Part shown: one piece after another, positions 29,001 to 37,242 of the stretch | How the letters are laid out: the number at the start of each line of letters is the position of its first letter | Position numbering within the stretch: position 1 is the stretch's first letter | Origin: Halomarina salina | Lineage (GTDB): Archaea > Halobacteriota > Halobacteria > Halobacteriales > Haloarculaceae | Direction of reading: 5' to 3' | DNA: 64,000 bases | NCBI RefSeq assembly: GCF_023074835.1 | Contig: NZ_JALLGW010000004.1 | Span: 1 to 64,000, forward strand | Notes under the pieces: model-generated | What the model was told of the DNA's origin: nothing | The model's input: only the letters and a program-made list of their open reading frames with translations | Database searches by the model: none | Program-made: the position numbers and the translations under genes

Positions 29001-29837
29001 ATAGCGATGCCGACTGTCGCCGACGAACAGCGCGACCTCGTCGAGGCCAAGGAGGAGTTCCGTGTGCGGTCCCGCTTCGTTCAGTGCTGCAGTCACGGTT
29101 TCGACGCGTTCGACCAACTCAGTGGGATCGAACGACTCGGGGTCGACCTCCGCTTCGGCCTGCTCGATGGACGCTTTCACGCCCTCCCGACTGTCGAGTT
29201 CGGTCCCTGTCGTCTCCGACAGGGCAGGGAGGGCCTCGTAGAGCCATCGCCGCAGCGAGGCACGCTCTTCGAGCACGTCCTCGAACGTCTGGCCGTCGTG
29301 CTCGGTGGACTGGAGCGCATCCCAGACGCCGTCGTACTCCATATCAACGGTCCAGGCCCACTCGAGCAGCCAGTTGGGATCAGTCGGATACCCCAGCTCA
29401 CGACCGATCGCCTCGAAGATGAGAAACGGAAGCGGCGGTTCCTTCGAGGCGTCCCGGTCGAGGAGATTCAGGAACACCGGTTTGAGCCGCTCGACGTGTG
29501 AGTCGTCGATCGACTGCGCGAGGTTGTCGAACCCAGGCCACTGCTCAGCGAGCTCGGTCCCCAGATGGGCGAACTCGGACTCAGTGTCGGCGACGAGACC
29601 GATGAGCTTCAGCAGGTGTGTCTTCCCCGACCCGAACGTCGCGTGGAGATAGAGGAATCGAGCGGCCTCTCCTGGATGCGTCTCGATGACGTCTCCGAGT
29701 TCAGTTAGGACGCGCTTTGCACTCTCCGTCTCGTGGAACTCGACGACGTCAGTCTCAGCCCGTTCACGGGCGTTGACTTTCTGGACTTCTTCGAGCTGTC
29801 GCGTCGGGTCGCTGCGGAATAGATTGCTGATACTCAT
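26025..29837 (-). CDS. brxC: Second BREX BrxC/PglY-type ATPase
   Basis: A 1,270-residue P-loop ATPase of the BrxC/PglY family. Walker A is HATFGSGKTHLLKLIG near residue 70, and Walker B LLLGLDEVALFVGD lies near 265. A long helical, acidic C-terminal half follows, with repeated segments such as GGDITTSELVDD and SGNQITEGELVDS in the last third. Two different BrxC-type proteins in one locus are a mark of BREX type 5. The start overlaps the brxB stop by 4 bases (ATGA), so translation is coupled. A 75-base gap with a possible promoter of its own precedes pglX. BrxC ATPases are large nucleotide-dependent scaffolds of the modification and exclusion complex. Confidence 0.88.
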   Translation of the reverse strand: MSISNLFRSDPTRQLEEVQKVNARERAETDVVEFHETESAKRVLTELGDVIETHPGEAARFLYLHATFGSGKTHLLKLIGLVADTESEFAHLGTELAEQWPGFDNLAQSIDDSHVERLKPVFLNLLDRDASKEPPLPFLIFEAIGRELGYPTDPNWLLEWAWTVDMEYDGVWDALQSTEHDGQTFEDVLEERASLRRWLYEALPALSETTGTELDSREGVKASIEQAEAEVDPESFDPTELVERVETVTAALNEAGPHTELLLGLDEVALFVGDSRHRYREFEETMEALQYGPNPVVVTTGQYSLPDTRESLIGKPSEDHWTHQQVPLEGADTEIIIRKRWLQKDSEGSSRVSSLISSMPDLSLEAYSPVGSADPDAIESYPFREYDLTLLRKVMQELITQGRATERDYIQGRALLVLVRSLFTKFGWADAEEGALVTWDELFDLLVEETTYVPLWVQEMLENTLIPTFEGNEDAWEVRVSKALYLLNQTPAVPATPENLGRLMLDDVNASVDQRVEETQSALNTLVDKRKVLTETNDKGDEVYTLVSEEQESILSRAQTKAEQISPHQLSAWLETRLRENDYFFRSDNSLHEADVGDERLVPLRYEYSILDPVGRAPTTEYDAVRIRVLADDPDTVADQVETWQDVNDGRDGGEHILIAIDVPETTLDRIRNVIGMGQVLEEETESHEELEREHRTDKRRLESSVSDLLKNASVHTVHDYRGERPNVLDDVVEDQVQAVFGSTRKVLSRPLIEVDDAKELAKFFRGSGDWPLADSDAVMLGVDTSSTALADTGWCREFIDEYESQTAVDVETLLQQTRTANGDYRGTPQESIAALLITLATSNEKVALKQDTDYVTDPTAIGRQVRTKGGLTSLQVRFGVDTVNPKEIRKVVSTVLGHDPEGSDPDAWVAELASWVETNSVLVKRTFKGVSREFDVALDGLEAVLEPAYSGGDITTSELVDDGIQSEAETFADARDLFAAADSENTLWAQFTETLELLEDLYPSATITGRMQTTAESGSVPTKTTVTSRLADATGHRVDELSTQYRRVTDESADSSDPAEICTVLTDWLRDNESDVGGLLDDATATFDDVSLDELESMFEVAWSGNQITEGELVDSSVRQQAEDYEKVRELLEGESSPWSELQSAHDDLRTDHPDSPTTESVVTVLNASRPPSLQRVRQLIEEAKNPKLPGADDDAWAELQLVAEELRQELPNAAITDDVTGLVDADDRPTDERATELLDESEKLLTRIREAKQTLDDVDDGGIVLIEE

Positions 29838-30424
29838 TGTTGGAGATGCACCTCACGGATCTGGCCGTCGATCTGATGCGCTGGGTAGTAGTGCCGCGAG
29901 TCACCGCCGAAGAAGCTCAACTTCCCCCCGACGACATCGCCTGGGAAGGGGATCCCGATCGTCGATCGGACGTTTCGGCGGTCGAGTTCGTCGAGGAGTT
30001 CCGAGGCACGCGTGAATGGGTAGAGGCTGCCGAGGTTGAGGAGCAGGACGATGTGGCTCTGGGTTTCGAGTTTGTCATCGCCGATCTCGTTTGAGATCAT
30101 CTCTTGAACCAACTCTTCAGCAAGCCGGTCCTGCATCGTTTCCTCAATACGTTCCGCGCTCGTTTCGCCGCCGAGGGCAACGGATAGGTTGTACACCTTG
30201 GTCTTGGGAAGAAGCTCGTCGAGCCAGATTGGCTGGACAGTGACTTCCTCGTTGATTACGGGAGCTTCGTTGGCTCCACTTGCCCACGCGCTCAGTCGTT
30301 TTGCAGCTCGGTGTTCGACCGCCGGGTCGACGGCGGCGATGACGAACGGATTCCGGATACCGGCCTGACCGTCGGCGAACGTACAGAGTTTCTCTTTGAA
30401 CGCACGGTACGGTGAGTCGGTCAT
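29834..30424 (-). CDS. brxB: BREX protein BrxB (DUF1788)
   Basis: A 196-residue protein with the DUF1788 signature. The C-terminal GIPFPGDVVGGKLSFFGGD followed by RHYYPAHQI is the family hallmark. A central beta-strand-rich part has VQPIWLDELLPKTKVYNLS and SHIVLLLNLGSLYPF. Its function is unknown, but it is a core small subunit of BREX types that also contain brxA. It overlaps both neighbours by 4 bases (ATGA at each junction), placing it between the two brxC genes in one tightly coupled operon. Confidence 0.9.
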   Translation of the reverse strand: MTDSPYRAFKEKLCTFADGQAGIRNPFVIAAVDPAVEHRAAKRLSAWASGANEAPVINEEVTVQPIWLDELLPKTKVYNLSVALGGETSAERIEETMQDRLAEELVQEMISNEIGDDKLETQSHIVLLLNLGSLYPFTRASELLDELDRRNVRSTIGIPFPGDVVGGKLSFFGGDSRHYYPAHQIDGQIREVHLQQ

Positions 30425-33400
30425 CGGATGACCACCCCCGAGTCGGTCACATCGATGTCCAGCTCCCGGCTCTCGACGAGACGTTCGAGGTGCCGGTCGA
30501 TGCTTTGCCGGTCGTCCGGCAGCACGCCGATCTGATCGACGTCATCGGGCGTCCGGTCGCCGACGATCGCTGAGAGTCGGTCGAGCCGGGACGCCAATTC
30601 GCCCACATCGAACTCAGTAGCCGTGGAGAGCGGATTTACCCCGGAGATATCATCTGCAGCCGAGACCAGCGCGTCCTCGTCGTCCGAAGCGAGCGATGCG
30701 ACAACCTGATCGATCGTCTCGTACCATCGCCGTATCTCTCGCAGGGGCGTGATGTACTCACGTTCCATCGCGACCTGCACGCCTGTCGGAAGCTCCGTTG
30801 CGGGGATGACCCACGGATGGCCATCGATACGCTCGACGAGGTCAGCGAGCTCTTGCTGGTCGACGTAGGCGTTCCACGAACGCTGGAACTCCGTACTCAG
30901 CCCGGTCGTGGTCTCTGCGACGAGGGCCTTCCATCCGTCTGTCGTCCACCAGCTCCCATCGAAGTTCTCGAGCGCATCGCGTTGTGCAGTGACTGCCGAC
31001 AGCGCTTCGTCGTCGACCCACTCGAATCGGTCGTCACCCACCGTGAGTTGCGCGTCGAGCCGGTAGAGAGTCCCGAGGCGACGGTTCCAGACGTCTTTCA
31101 CTTCGTCGAACCATTCCTGCACGTCGTTCGTTTGTTCGATCGCGTCTCCGAGCCCGTCTCCCTGCGATCTTACGACGGACAACCGATCAGCAGTAACGCT
31201 GATACGATCGGACAGTTCCTCGATGAGTGCGTCGAGGAGTCCAGCGACAGCTTCCGAGTGAACGTCGGTATCGACGACTAACTGGACGTCCTCCTGGAGG
31301 CCACTGAGCGACGACCGTAACTGCTGGTTCGCTTCCTGTAGGTGGATGAGTCCGTCTGCGACCGTCTCTGTCGTCTGCTTGAAGCCACCTTCTTCGAGGA
31401 GCTTCCCGATCGGCTCACGCGGGAGCAGCTTCAACCTCGTCGTCGAGAGCTGCTCTTGGTCGAGCACAGCCGAGTTCTCCAGCGTATTCCCGTCTTCGTC
31501 GACGGGAACCAATCGGCCCTCCCGACAGAATCCCCAGATGATCGCACAGAGTGCCGGACGAGCGTCGTCGTAGAACGGCTTCTCCGAGGTGATTCCGTCG
31601 AGAACTGTGTTCATATTGAGGCCGTCGTCGCGGTCTTTCAGCTGCCGACCGGCGAGGGATAACACGTTATTCTGAATCGACGTCTTCCCTTGGCTTACAG
31701 ATGGATCGGACGATGGCACCTGGATCTTGTGCGCCCACGTAGGAAGTGGGTCGCCTGTCGAGAGCTCCGCTAATTCTTGCAGGCGATCGTCGGTCACCTG
31801 CAGCATCATCGGGTGGAAGTCGTCGGGATACCCGACGTTGACGGCGGTCTGGACCGCCTTGGAGATCCCGCTGATATCCGTTCGGTCTTTCACCGTGTAC
31901 GACCCGCTCTGCATCGCACTGACGAGCTTACTCCGAACAGCACTGGCACGCTGCTCGAGGTCGCGTTCCACAGCTGGCGGTGCGTTGTGTGTCGAGATTG
32001 CGTCACGGAGTGCCCACCACTTGACGAGATGCTTCCGGAGGTCGTCCAGTCCGTCCGTGTCTATCGTCCAGTAGAGGGTCTCCTCGTCGCCGTTTTCGGC
32101 GGTGTGGTCTGGGCGAACGCCCTGCAGTTCGATGGAGACATCCAGTCCCCTGTCGGCGTCGACGGTGGTCTCGAAGTCAGTTCCATCGAGACGGAATCCA
32201 TATGCCACTGGATACTCGTCACCAGAGTCGCCGTACGGGACTGATTCTGGGAGAGAGAGGTCCTGTGTGATCCGATGCCAGAGATGCTCGTCCAGCGCTT
32301 GCAGTACCGCGTCCCAGTCGGGGTCGTCTTCGTTGGCTTCCGTGTCGTCGTAGATAATCCGCTCTTCCTGGGTCGCGAAGCGGTACCGAGCCCCCGTTTC
32401 GTCTTCGGTCGGTCGAATGAACTTCTGGAGGCGTCCGAGCGACTCCTCGACTCGGTTCTGGGTACTGATCCAGGACCGACCGTTGAGGTCCGACATCACG
32501 GAGACCGCAATGTTCCCCTCGTTGAGCGGGACGATATCGTGGACGTGTTGGAGTAGGAGAACGGCTTTCGCCACGTCGAGGTCGAACTCCTCGAGATCTC
32601 CATCATCCACTTCGTCTTTGATTCCTCGGCTCGCGTCGGAGCCCTCGATGACGCGCATATCCTGTTTGAGTATCTCTCTGAGTTCCGGCTTCACCAACTC
32701 GTAGAAGTCCACCAGCGTGATGGCCTGGTCATTCTTTCCCTCCTTGACCCACGCCTGTAGGAGGTTGTGCATGAGCGCGAGAATGGCTCGTGCCGTTCCC
32801 GAGAAGATCGACTTCGCCGGATCACTGGCCTCCTGGCGTAGGTTGAACAAGATTTCGAGGAACAGGGGTGCGTGGTACGGGAGGAACGGATAGAACTCGA
32901 CGAGCTCCTCGTCGTCAATGCTGTCGAGCGGCGGTTTCGTGTTCTGCTTGATCTCGTTGTAAACCAGCGATTCGGTGGGTTTCACCGACGCGTCCTCGAG
33001 CACCTCTCGAACTGCTGCCTCCCCGACGTCCGACTTCTCGAATAGACGGCGCTTCGCGATGTCGCCGACGTGCTTGCTGGGGAGCTGGTAGCGGTGGGGG
33101 AATCGATCCTTGACAATGCTGAAGTCCGCACCGTGTGCCGCGAACTTCGGCTGGACGTCCTCGATCTTCGCCTGCGCTGTCGCGACCAACTGGATGTCGC
33201 CATCGCCGATGTCGTCGACGTTCTCGGCGAGTGTCTGGAGTTCGGTCAGTCGCTCGAAGTCGGTGCCGATGAAGAGGCTCACCTCGTCGAGCAGCAACAC
33301 GAGCTTCACTGGTTTCCCCAGATCTGACTCCCGCTCGGCCCGTAGCTCTTCCAGCCTGCTCACGACCTCTTCCGGGTCGATGTCGGACGGCTGCAGGTCG

Positions 33401-34140
33401 GTATACCCGTCGCGGGTCTCGTTGACCTCCTCGAAGAGTTCGGGCAACACGACGTCTGCCAGTACACCATAGCTCTGGACGTCCTTCCAGAGGCTGTCCG
33501 ATTCCCAGTTGTAGTCGCTGGCGGCGGTTGTCACATCAGCAAGCGCAGCTTCAGCGCGAGTCTGCCTGTCAGACCATGCGTCCGTCGTTCGGAACCACTT
33601 CTCGAAGTAGGCGACGTTGAGCTGCGATGACAACCCTTCGGAGATGCCATCGTCAACGCCAGTTAGATCCGCATCCTGGTGGGCGTGTCTGAGAACGATC
33701 TCGCTGAAGCTCCGCTGTTTTTGCCCCTGGTACTTCAGGAGGTTCACCGAGACTGGGATGACGTAGTACTCATCGTGAACCGACTGCCAGTGGTCGGGGA
33801 GTTCCTCGAACTCCCCGTCATCGGAGGCTTGGACGAGGTCTGACCAGACCGTATCCGCTTGTCCATCGAGCCAGTCGGTATCCAGCAGTCCATCGAGGAC
33901 GGTCAGCAGGTGGCTCTTCCCACTGCCATAGTAGCCGTAGAGCCAGTAGTTCGATCCCGTCCGCATATCGTCTGCCTGGCCGAGCGTTCGATCGACGAAG
34001 TCCTTGATAAATCGGCGGGAGTCGGCAGTCATATGATACGACCGGATCGCCCGCTGGCGGTGGTCCTGCTCGTCCCGGTCGATACGGACGGACTCCTCGA
34101 AGTCATCCGGGAGGTCGTCGAACCAGTTCGTGTCGACCAT
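30421..34140 (-). CDS. brxC: BREX BrxC-type ATPase
   Basis: A 1,239-residue BrxC/PglY-family ATPase. Walker A YGYYGSGKSHLLTVLDGLL is near residue 70, and Walker B KLVLLLDEVSLFIGTDFER near 285. A sensor-like segment QLVATAQAKIEDVQPKF follows near 320. The rest is a long helical region with a coiled-coil-like C-terminus. It differs clearly in sequence from the second BrxC downstream, so the two are not a recent duplication. Its ATG shares a base with the brxA stop (TAATG), and its stop overlaps the brxB start. It is the second gene of the operon that begins with brxA. Confidence 0.9.
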   Translation of the reverse strand: MVDTNWFDDLPDDFEESVRIDRDEQDHRQRAIRSYHMTADSRRFIKDFVDRTLGQADDMRTGSNYWLYGYYGSGKSHLLTVLDGLLDTDWLDGQADTVWSDLVQASDDGEFEELPDHWQSVHDEYYVIPVSVNLLKYQGQKQRSFSEIVLRHAHQDADLTGVDDGISEGLSSQLNVAYFEKWFRTTDAWSDRQTRAEAALADVTTAASDYNWESDSLWKDVQSYGVLADVVLPELFEEVNETRDGYTDLQPSDIDPEEVVSRLEELRAERESDLGKPVKLVLLLDEVSLFIGTDFERLTELQTLAENVDDIGDGDIQLVATAQAKIEDVQPKFAAHGADFSIVKDRFPHRYQLPSKHVGDIAKRRLFEKSDVGEAAVREVLEDASVKPTESLVYNEIKQNTKPPLDSIDDEELVEFYPFLPYHAPLFLEILFNLRQEASDPAKSIFSGTARAILALMHNLLQAWVKEGKNDQAITLVDFYELVKPELREILKQDMRVIEGSDASRGIKDEVDDGDLEEFDLDVAKAVLLLQHVHDIVPLNEGNIAVSVMSDLNGRSWISTQNRVEESLGRLQKFIRPTEDETGARYRFATQEERIIYDDTEANEDDPDWDAVLQALDEHLWHRITQDLSLPESVPYGDSGDEYPVAYGFRLDGTDFETTVDADRGLDVSIELQGVRPDHTAENGDEETLYWTIDTDGLDDLRKHLVKWWALRDAISTHNAPPAVERDLEQRASAVRSKLVSAMQSGSYTVKDRTDISGISKAVQTAVNVGYPDDFHPMMLQVTDDRLQELAELSTGDPLPTWAHKIQVPSSDPSVSQGKTSIQNNVLSLAGRQLKDRDDGLNMNTVLDGITSEKPFYDDARPALCAIIWGFCREGRLVPVDEDGNTLENSAVLDQEQLSTTRLKLLPREPIGKLLEEGGFKQTTETVADGLIHLQEANQQLRSSLSGLQEDVQLVVDTDVHSEAVAGLLDALIEELSDRISVTADRLSVVRSQGDGLGDAIEQTNDVQEWFDEVKDVWNRRLGTLYRLDAQLTVGDDRFEWVDDEALSAVTAQRDALENFDGSWWTTDGWKALVAETTTGLSTEFQRSWNAYVDQQELADLVERIDGHPWVIPATELPTGVQVAMEREYITPLREIRRWYETIDQVVASLASDDEDALVSAADDISGVNPLSTATEFDVGELASRLDRLSAIVGDRTPDDVDQIGVLPDDRQSIDRHLERLVESRELDIDVTDSGVVIR

Positions 34141-35009
34141 TAGCTCTCACCTCCATCGAGTGCCCACGAGTACGGCTCATCACTTGGACGCACGTCGAGA
34201 TCACCGTGCAGCTCGAGGTACTCCCACGCGTCAGTGCTCACAACCCGGTCGAAGAGCTCCTCCCAACGGTTCTCGGGCTGGAAGAGATAGAGTAACCCGC
34301 GCGGAGCAGTGAGCCACTCGTCATCGCCGCTCTCGTATGAATAGTCCATTGCGACGAGCAACGAGATATCGCCTATCGACGGAGATTCACCCACGACCGA
34401 TTGCTGCCCGTCGAGGACACCAATTTCGCGCACCACTGATCGAAAGCCCTCGCACCATCGCTCGGTCGTCGACTCCGCGTAGTCGAAGGAGTCCCCGTCA
34501 GAGTACTCGAGCTGAGTGAGGATATCGACAAGCGTCTCGTTCGAGAAGTCGAGCGGATTCGGATTGCCCTCCGTGAGACGGGCGACGTATTCGTGAACGA
34601 CGTACCGGACGAGCGAATCGTCCGACACGAGGTATAGATAGAGGATCTGCGCTTTGTCGCGGGTCGTCTGGCACTCATCGAAGATCGCTGGCAGAGTGCT
34701 GGGATTCGGGAGCGCCGTAGGAGCGTTCTTGAATCGCGACGTCAGTACGCGGTATATCTTCTGGGAGCTCCCCCGCGTGCTTCGGTTCGACAGTCGTTCG
34801 TCGAACCAGATCTCTTTGACTTCGTTCCAGTTTCCGTGTTCGGCGTAGAGTCGGGCGAGTTCCTCGGCTCGCTCGATGAGGAGCCCACACATGGTTAGAT
34901 CCATGTTCACCTCATCTGAGGAGAGCTGCCGAGAGAGCGACGGCAGTAAAGATGCACCACCGTCCGACACGAGTGACATATCTTGGAGAACTGAACCGAC
35001 ACACTTCAT
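34140..35009 (-). CDS. brxA: BREX protein BrxA (DUF1819)
   Basis: A 289-residue helical protein with the DUF1819 pattern: SLVSDGGASLLPSLSRQL at the N-terminus, the basic segment RSTRGSSQKIYRVLTSRFK near 85-105, and AQILYLYLVSDDSLVRYVVHEY near 135-155. BrxA proteins are small winged-helix-like DNA-binding subunits and stand first in many BREX operons, as here. The ATG at 35009 is at the far end of the family alignment; the internal in-frame ATG codons near 34977 and 34906 are alternatives. The operon promoter should lie in 35010-35120. Confidence 0.87.
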   Translation of the reverse strand: MKCVGSVLQDMSLVSDGGASLLPSLSRQLSSDEVNMDLTMCGLLIERAEELARLYAEHGNWNEVKEIWFDERLSNRSTRGSSQKIYRVLTSRFKNAPTALPNPSTLPAIFDECQTTRDKAQILYLYLVSDDSLVRYVVHEYVARLTEGNPNPLDFSNETLVDILTQLEYSDGDSFDYAESTTERWCEGFRSVVREIGVLDGQQSVVGESPSIGDISLLVAMDYSYESGDDEWLTAPRGLLYLFQPENRWEELFDRVVSTDAWEYLELHGDLDVRPSDEPYSWALDGGES

Positions 35010-35121
35010 CTTTCGTTAATCTGTTCGGCCCCGATGGCTGAATCGAGCTCCGTATACTGAGGCGACCAGTTCGTAACGCCGGTATCGTGTTCCTGTCCCG
35101 TCGATTGTGAGGTCTGCGAGT

Positions 35122-35146
35122 GTTCGCTCGAACGCGTCGAACGAAC
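35122..35146. promoter_or_regulatory. Inverted repeat upstream of the BREX operon
   Basis: GTTCGCTCGA and TCGAACGAAC form 10-base arms with one mismatch around a 5-base spacer ACGCG. The repeat lies between the divergent brxA start and the small ORF/nuclease pair, about 110 bases from brxA. It could be an operator for either side. Nothing else recognisable was seen in 35010-35220. Confidence 0.35.
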
Positions 35147-35220
35147 GAGCGTATTTGTACTAATGTGCTACATTCTCCACTTCGTAAATGTGATGTGCGC
35201 TTGGTTACGACGGTCGGCCA

Positions 35221-35396
35221 TGTCGCTTCCTCCTCAGGTCCAGATGTACCGGCACGATACCATGTTGACCCGTGATGTCTCGAAGCGGATTCGCAAGTGG
35301 TACCGTGACCGTGGGTGCGATTCCGGTTCTACGACTGGCCGTGTGTCTACGGCCACTCGACGACTGAGCGATTTCGGGTCCAAACGAGTACAATGA
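35221..35396 (+). CDS. Small basic protein coupled to the nuclease gene
   Basis: A 58-residue frame from the ATG at 35221 (in-frame ATGs also at 35163 and 35194, giving up to 77 residues). It is rich in Arg and Lys, with MLTRDVSKRIRKWYRDRG followed by TGRVSTATRRLSDFG, which could be a helix-turn-helix. Its TGA overlaps the ATG of the following nuclease (ATGA at 35393), the arrangement seen at coupled genes in this window. Codon use is close to that of neighbours. No family was recognised; a DNA-binding regulator or partner of the nuclease is only a guess. Confidence 0.4.
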
Positions 35397-36040
35397 CGTT
35401 AGATGACCACTCACCCACTGCATACACTGTCGTCCGACAGCTCGAGCGGTTCGTTGACGAGATTGGGCGGCGTAACGCCACGGCTCACTTCAGTAGCTTG
35501 TTCGATGGCCGCTATCTGAAAGGGCGTGAGTTGCTCCAGCGTCCCGAACGGTTCGTCGAAGATCACCTCGTGTTCCCCGTGCTCGAATCGCTCGGCCATA
35601 GCGTTCGGCCACGACCGGTTCAGTACGCGCCGCGATGGCCGAAACGGAGCGGTGTTCCGGATTTCGCGCTCACCACGGTCCCGATCCCCGAAGCTCAAGC
35701 CAAGGATATCCGGCTGTTCGGCGAGGTGAAAACCCCGAATAAAATCACCTACGCTCGTGAAGACGCTCGCGAGTACATGAGCCGCGACATGGATCTGAAT
35801 GCGCTGATGGTGCTCACTGATGGATTCGAGTGGGAGTTCGTGCTCTCTGGCAGCTACGCCGAGTATCCAACGCTCGATCTGGAGCCAGTGTTCCATGAAC
35901 TCCGGAAACGGCTTATCGAGAACGAATCATACGACCCGCATTCAGTGCGAAAACTCGTGTCTTCCCAGCCAGTCGACCTGTTCACTGCCACGGGAATTCG
36001 AGATATCGTCGAACGTGAGTACGCTGTGGCGCTTCATTAG
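35393..36040 (+). CDS. PD-(D/E)xK restriction-like nuclease
   Basis: The protein has 215 residues from the ATG at 35393; an in-frame GTG at 35315 would add 26. Residues 80-140 contain the nuclease core: SGVPDFALTTVP (catalytic D), then LFGEVKTPNK (E-x-K), then a helix with AREDAREYMSRDMD and the strand ALMVLTDGFEWEFVL. This resembles the N-terminal nuclease domain of type I restriction HsdR subunits and similar stand-alone nucleases. It is divergent from the BREX operon and converges with the PIN gene. An accessory restriction role beside BREX is inferred from position. Directly after its stop the same frame stays open for 53 codons. Confidence 0.7.
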   Translation: MTLDDHSPTAYTVVRQLERFVDEIGRRNATAHFSSLFDGRYLKGRELLQRPERFVEDHLVFPVLESLGHSVRPRPVQYAPRWPKRSGVPDFALTTVPIPEAQAKDIRLFGEVKTPNKITYAREDAREYMSRDMDLNALMVLTDGFEWEFVLSGSYAEYPTLDLEPVFHELRKRLIENESYDPHSVRKLVSSQPVDLFTATGIRDIVEREYAVALH

Positions 36041-36202
36041 CAGGGAACCGACCGAGTTGTCGGGGTTTTACCTGTGTTCACAGCGCCGGATGAAGAATGG
36101 CACTGTGAGTGGTTGTCAGAGAGAATCGACTCGATCAAAGAGGAGATCGAAACCGAGATCGCAGGGCAGACCGATAAGCTCCCGTCGTCTCAGGCTGATT
36201 AG
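36041..36202 (+). pseudogene. Open frame continuing past the nuclease stop
   Basis: After the TAG at 36038-36040 the same frame continues without a stop to a TAG ending at 36202. It encodes VFTAPDEEWHCEWLSERIDS and then a helical, charged tail of the kind common in haloarchaeal proteins. No good start is present apart from a GTG. It may be the tail of a longer ancestral nuclease cut off by a nonsense mutation, a remnant of a deleted gene, or chance. It overlaps the end of the PIN gene by 4 bases. Confidence 0.3.
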
Positions 36203-37242
36203 CGCCGCGAGTCGTACTCCGTCGTAATCGCACGGTCACGGCGTAGCTTTTCACCGACTCGCTCACTTCGGCAGTCGACATCCAGCCGTCGCTGCTGCCA
36301 GTCCTCTCCGGACTTCCCGTTCCACACTCCGTACAGCGTCACCTTCGGAAGCCAGAGGACGCCGAACAGCACCGAGAGCGTGTAGAGCGTATCGCGGAGT
36401 TCGTCCCACGAGACGGTGACCTTCCGCGGGATGTCGACCGGAAAGTTCACGTGGTGTGCAAGAAGCCCTTCATCGCGAGCCAACTCGACGAAGCCGTAGT
36501 CGTTGCTCAGCAGGATGACCCGCTTCCGACTCTCCTGGTCATAGGCTGCGTACGCATCAACGATCGATTCGTCACCGGTTTCGCTCTCGACTCGGTCGGC
36601 GTAGCGGTGGTCTCGCAGCCGGCGGTACTCATACAGCCCGAGGAAGCCCTCTCGATTCGAGCCGGCTGGCTGGTTGTCCAACCGGGCGAACTCGGGGCCG
36701 AAGGCGTCCTCCAACTCGCGCGTCTGGTAGTGATTGTAGTGCCAGTTGAGCTCGTCATAGATGCCCGTCGCGAGAGCGAAGCCGTTGACTGCACTTCGGC
36801 CCTTGTCGTTGGTGAATCGCTCTGGGTCGAGGCGGAGCACGTCGGGCAGCCGCCACGCGAACAGGTTCGTGTCGATCCCCAGTGCCACTGGCTGGTGACC
36901 AGCGTCGAGATCGGGGTACCCCTGCCGACGGAAGAACGTCGCGACCTCCTCGGCGTTGCCGATATCGACCAACCCGCTGGCGACGAGCGCACGAACGTAC
37001 GTCTCGCTGTCCGGGAGGTCATCGTAGGCCTGTTCGCCGTACTTGGTGTGGAGTTCCTCCCGGGAGTCCTGGTAGGTGAGTGCGCCCTGCGTGAATCGAA
37101 CCGTCGTGGCCACCGGGTCGGACAGGTCTATCGTGAACAGTTCGCCGATCTCATCGCACGGGTGGGAGACGCTGACCGACGTCACGCCCTCTGTGTAGAG
37201 GGCGTTGAGCAGGTGGGTGATGTGGTGTCGGGGGAGACGCAT
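36199..37242 (-). CDS. PIN-domain-like ribonuclease
   Basis: A 347-residue protein whose middle and C-terminal parts carry PIN-like motifs. ALGIDTNLFAWRLPD near residue 122 gives the first catalytic Asp. NGFALATGIYDELNW near 150 gives the acidic residue of the second helix. RVILLSNDYGFVELARDEG near 245 gives the late Asn-Asp. The N-terminal 110 residues are unrecognised. The start ATG overlaps the stop of the upstream 157-residue gene by one to four bases, so the two are one operon. With a CARF-like partner, a signal-activated RNase is a reasonable hypothesis. A VapC-type toxin is less likely, since VapC is about 130 residues long and its antitoxin different. Confidence 0.65.
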   Translation of the reverse strand: MRLPRHHITHLLNALYTEGVTSVSVSHPCDEIGELFTIDLSDPVATTVRFTQGALTYQDSREELHTKYGEQAYDDLPDSETYVRALVASGLVDIGNAEEVATFFRRQGYPDLDAGHQPVALGIDTNLFAWRLPDVLRLDPERFTNDKGRSAVNGFALATGIYDELNWHYNHYQTRELEDAFGPEFARLDNQPAGSNREGFLGLYEYRRLRDHRYADRVESETGDESIVDAYAAYDQESRKRVILLSNDYGFVELARDEGLLAHHVNFPVDIPRKVTVSWDELRDTLYTLSVLFGVLWLPKVTLYGVWNGKSGEDWQQRRLDVDCRSERVGEKLRRDRAITTEYDSRR

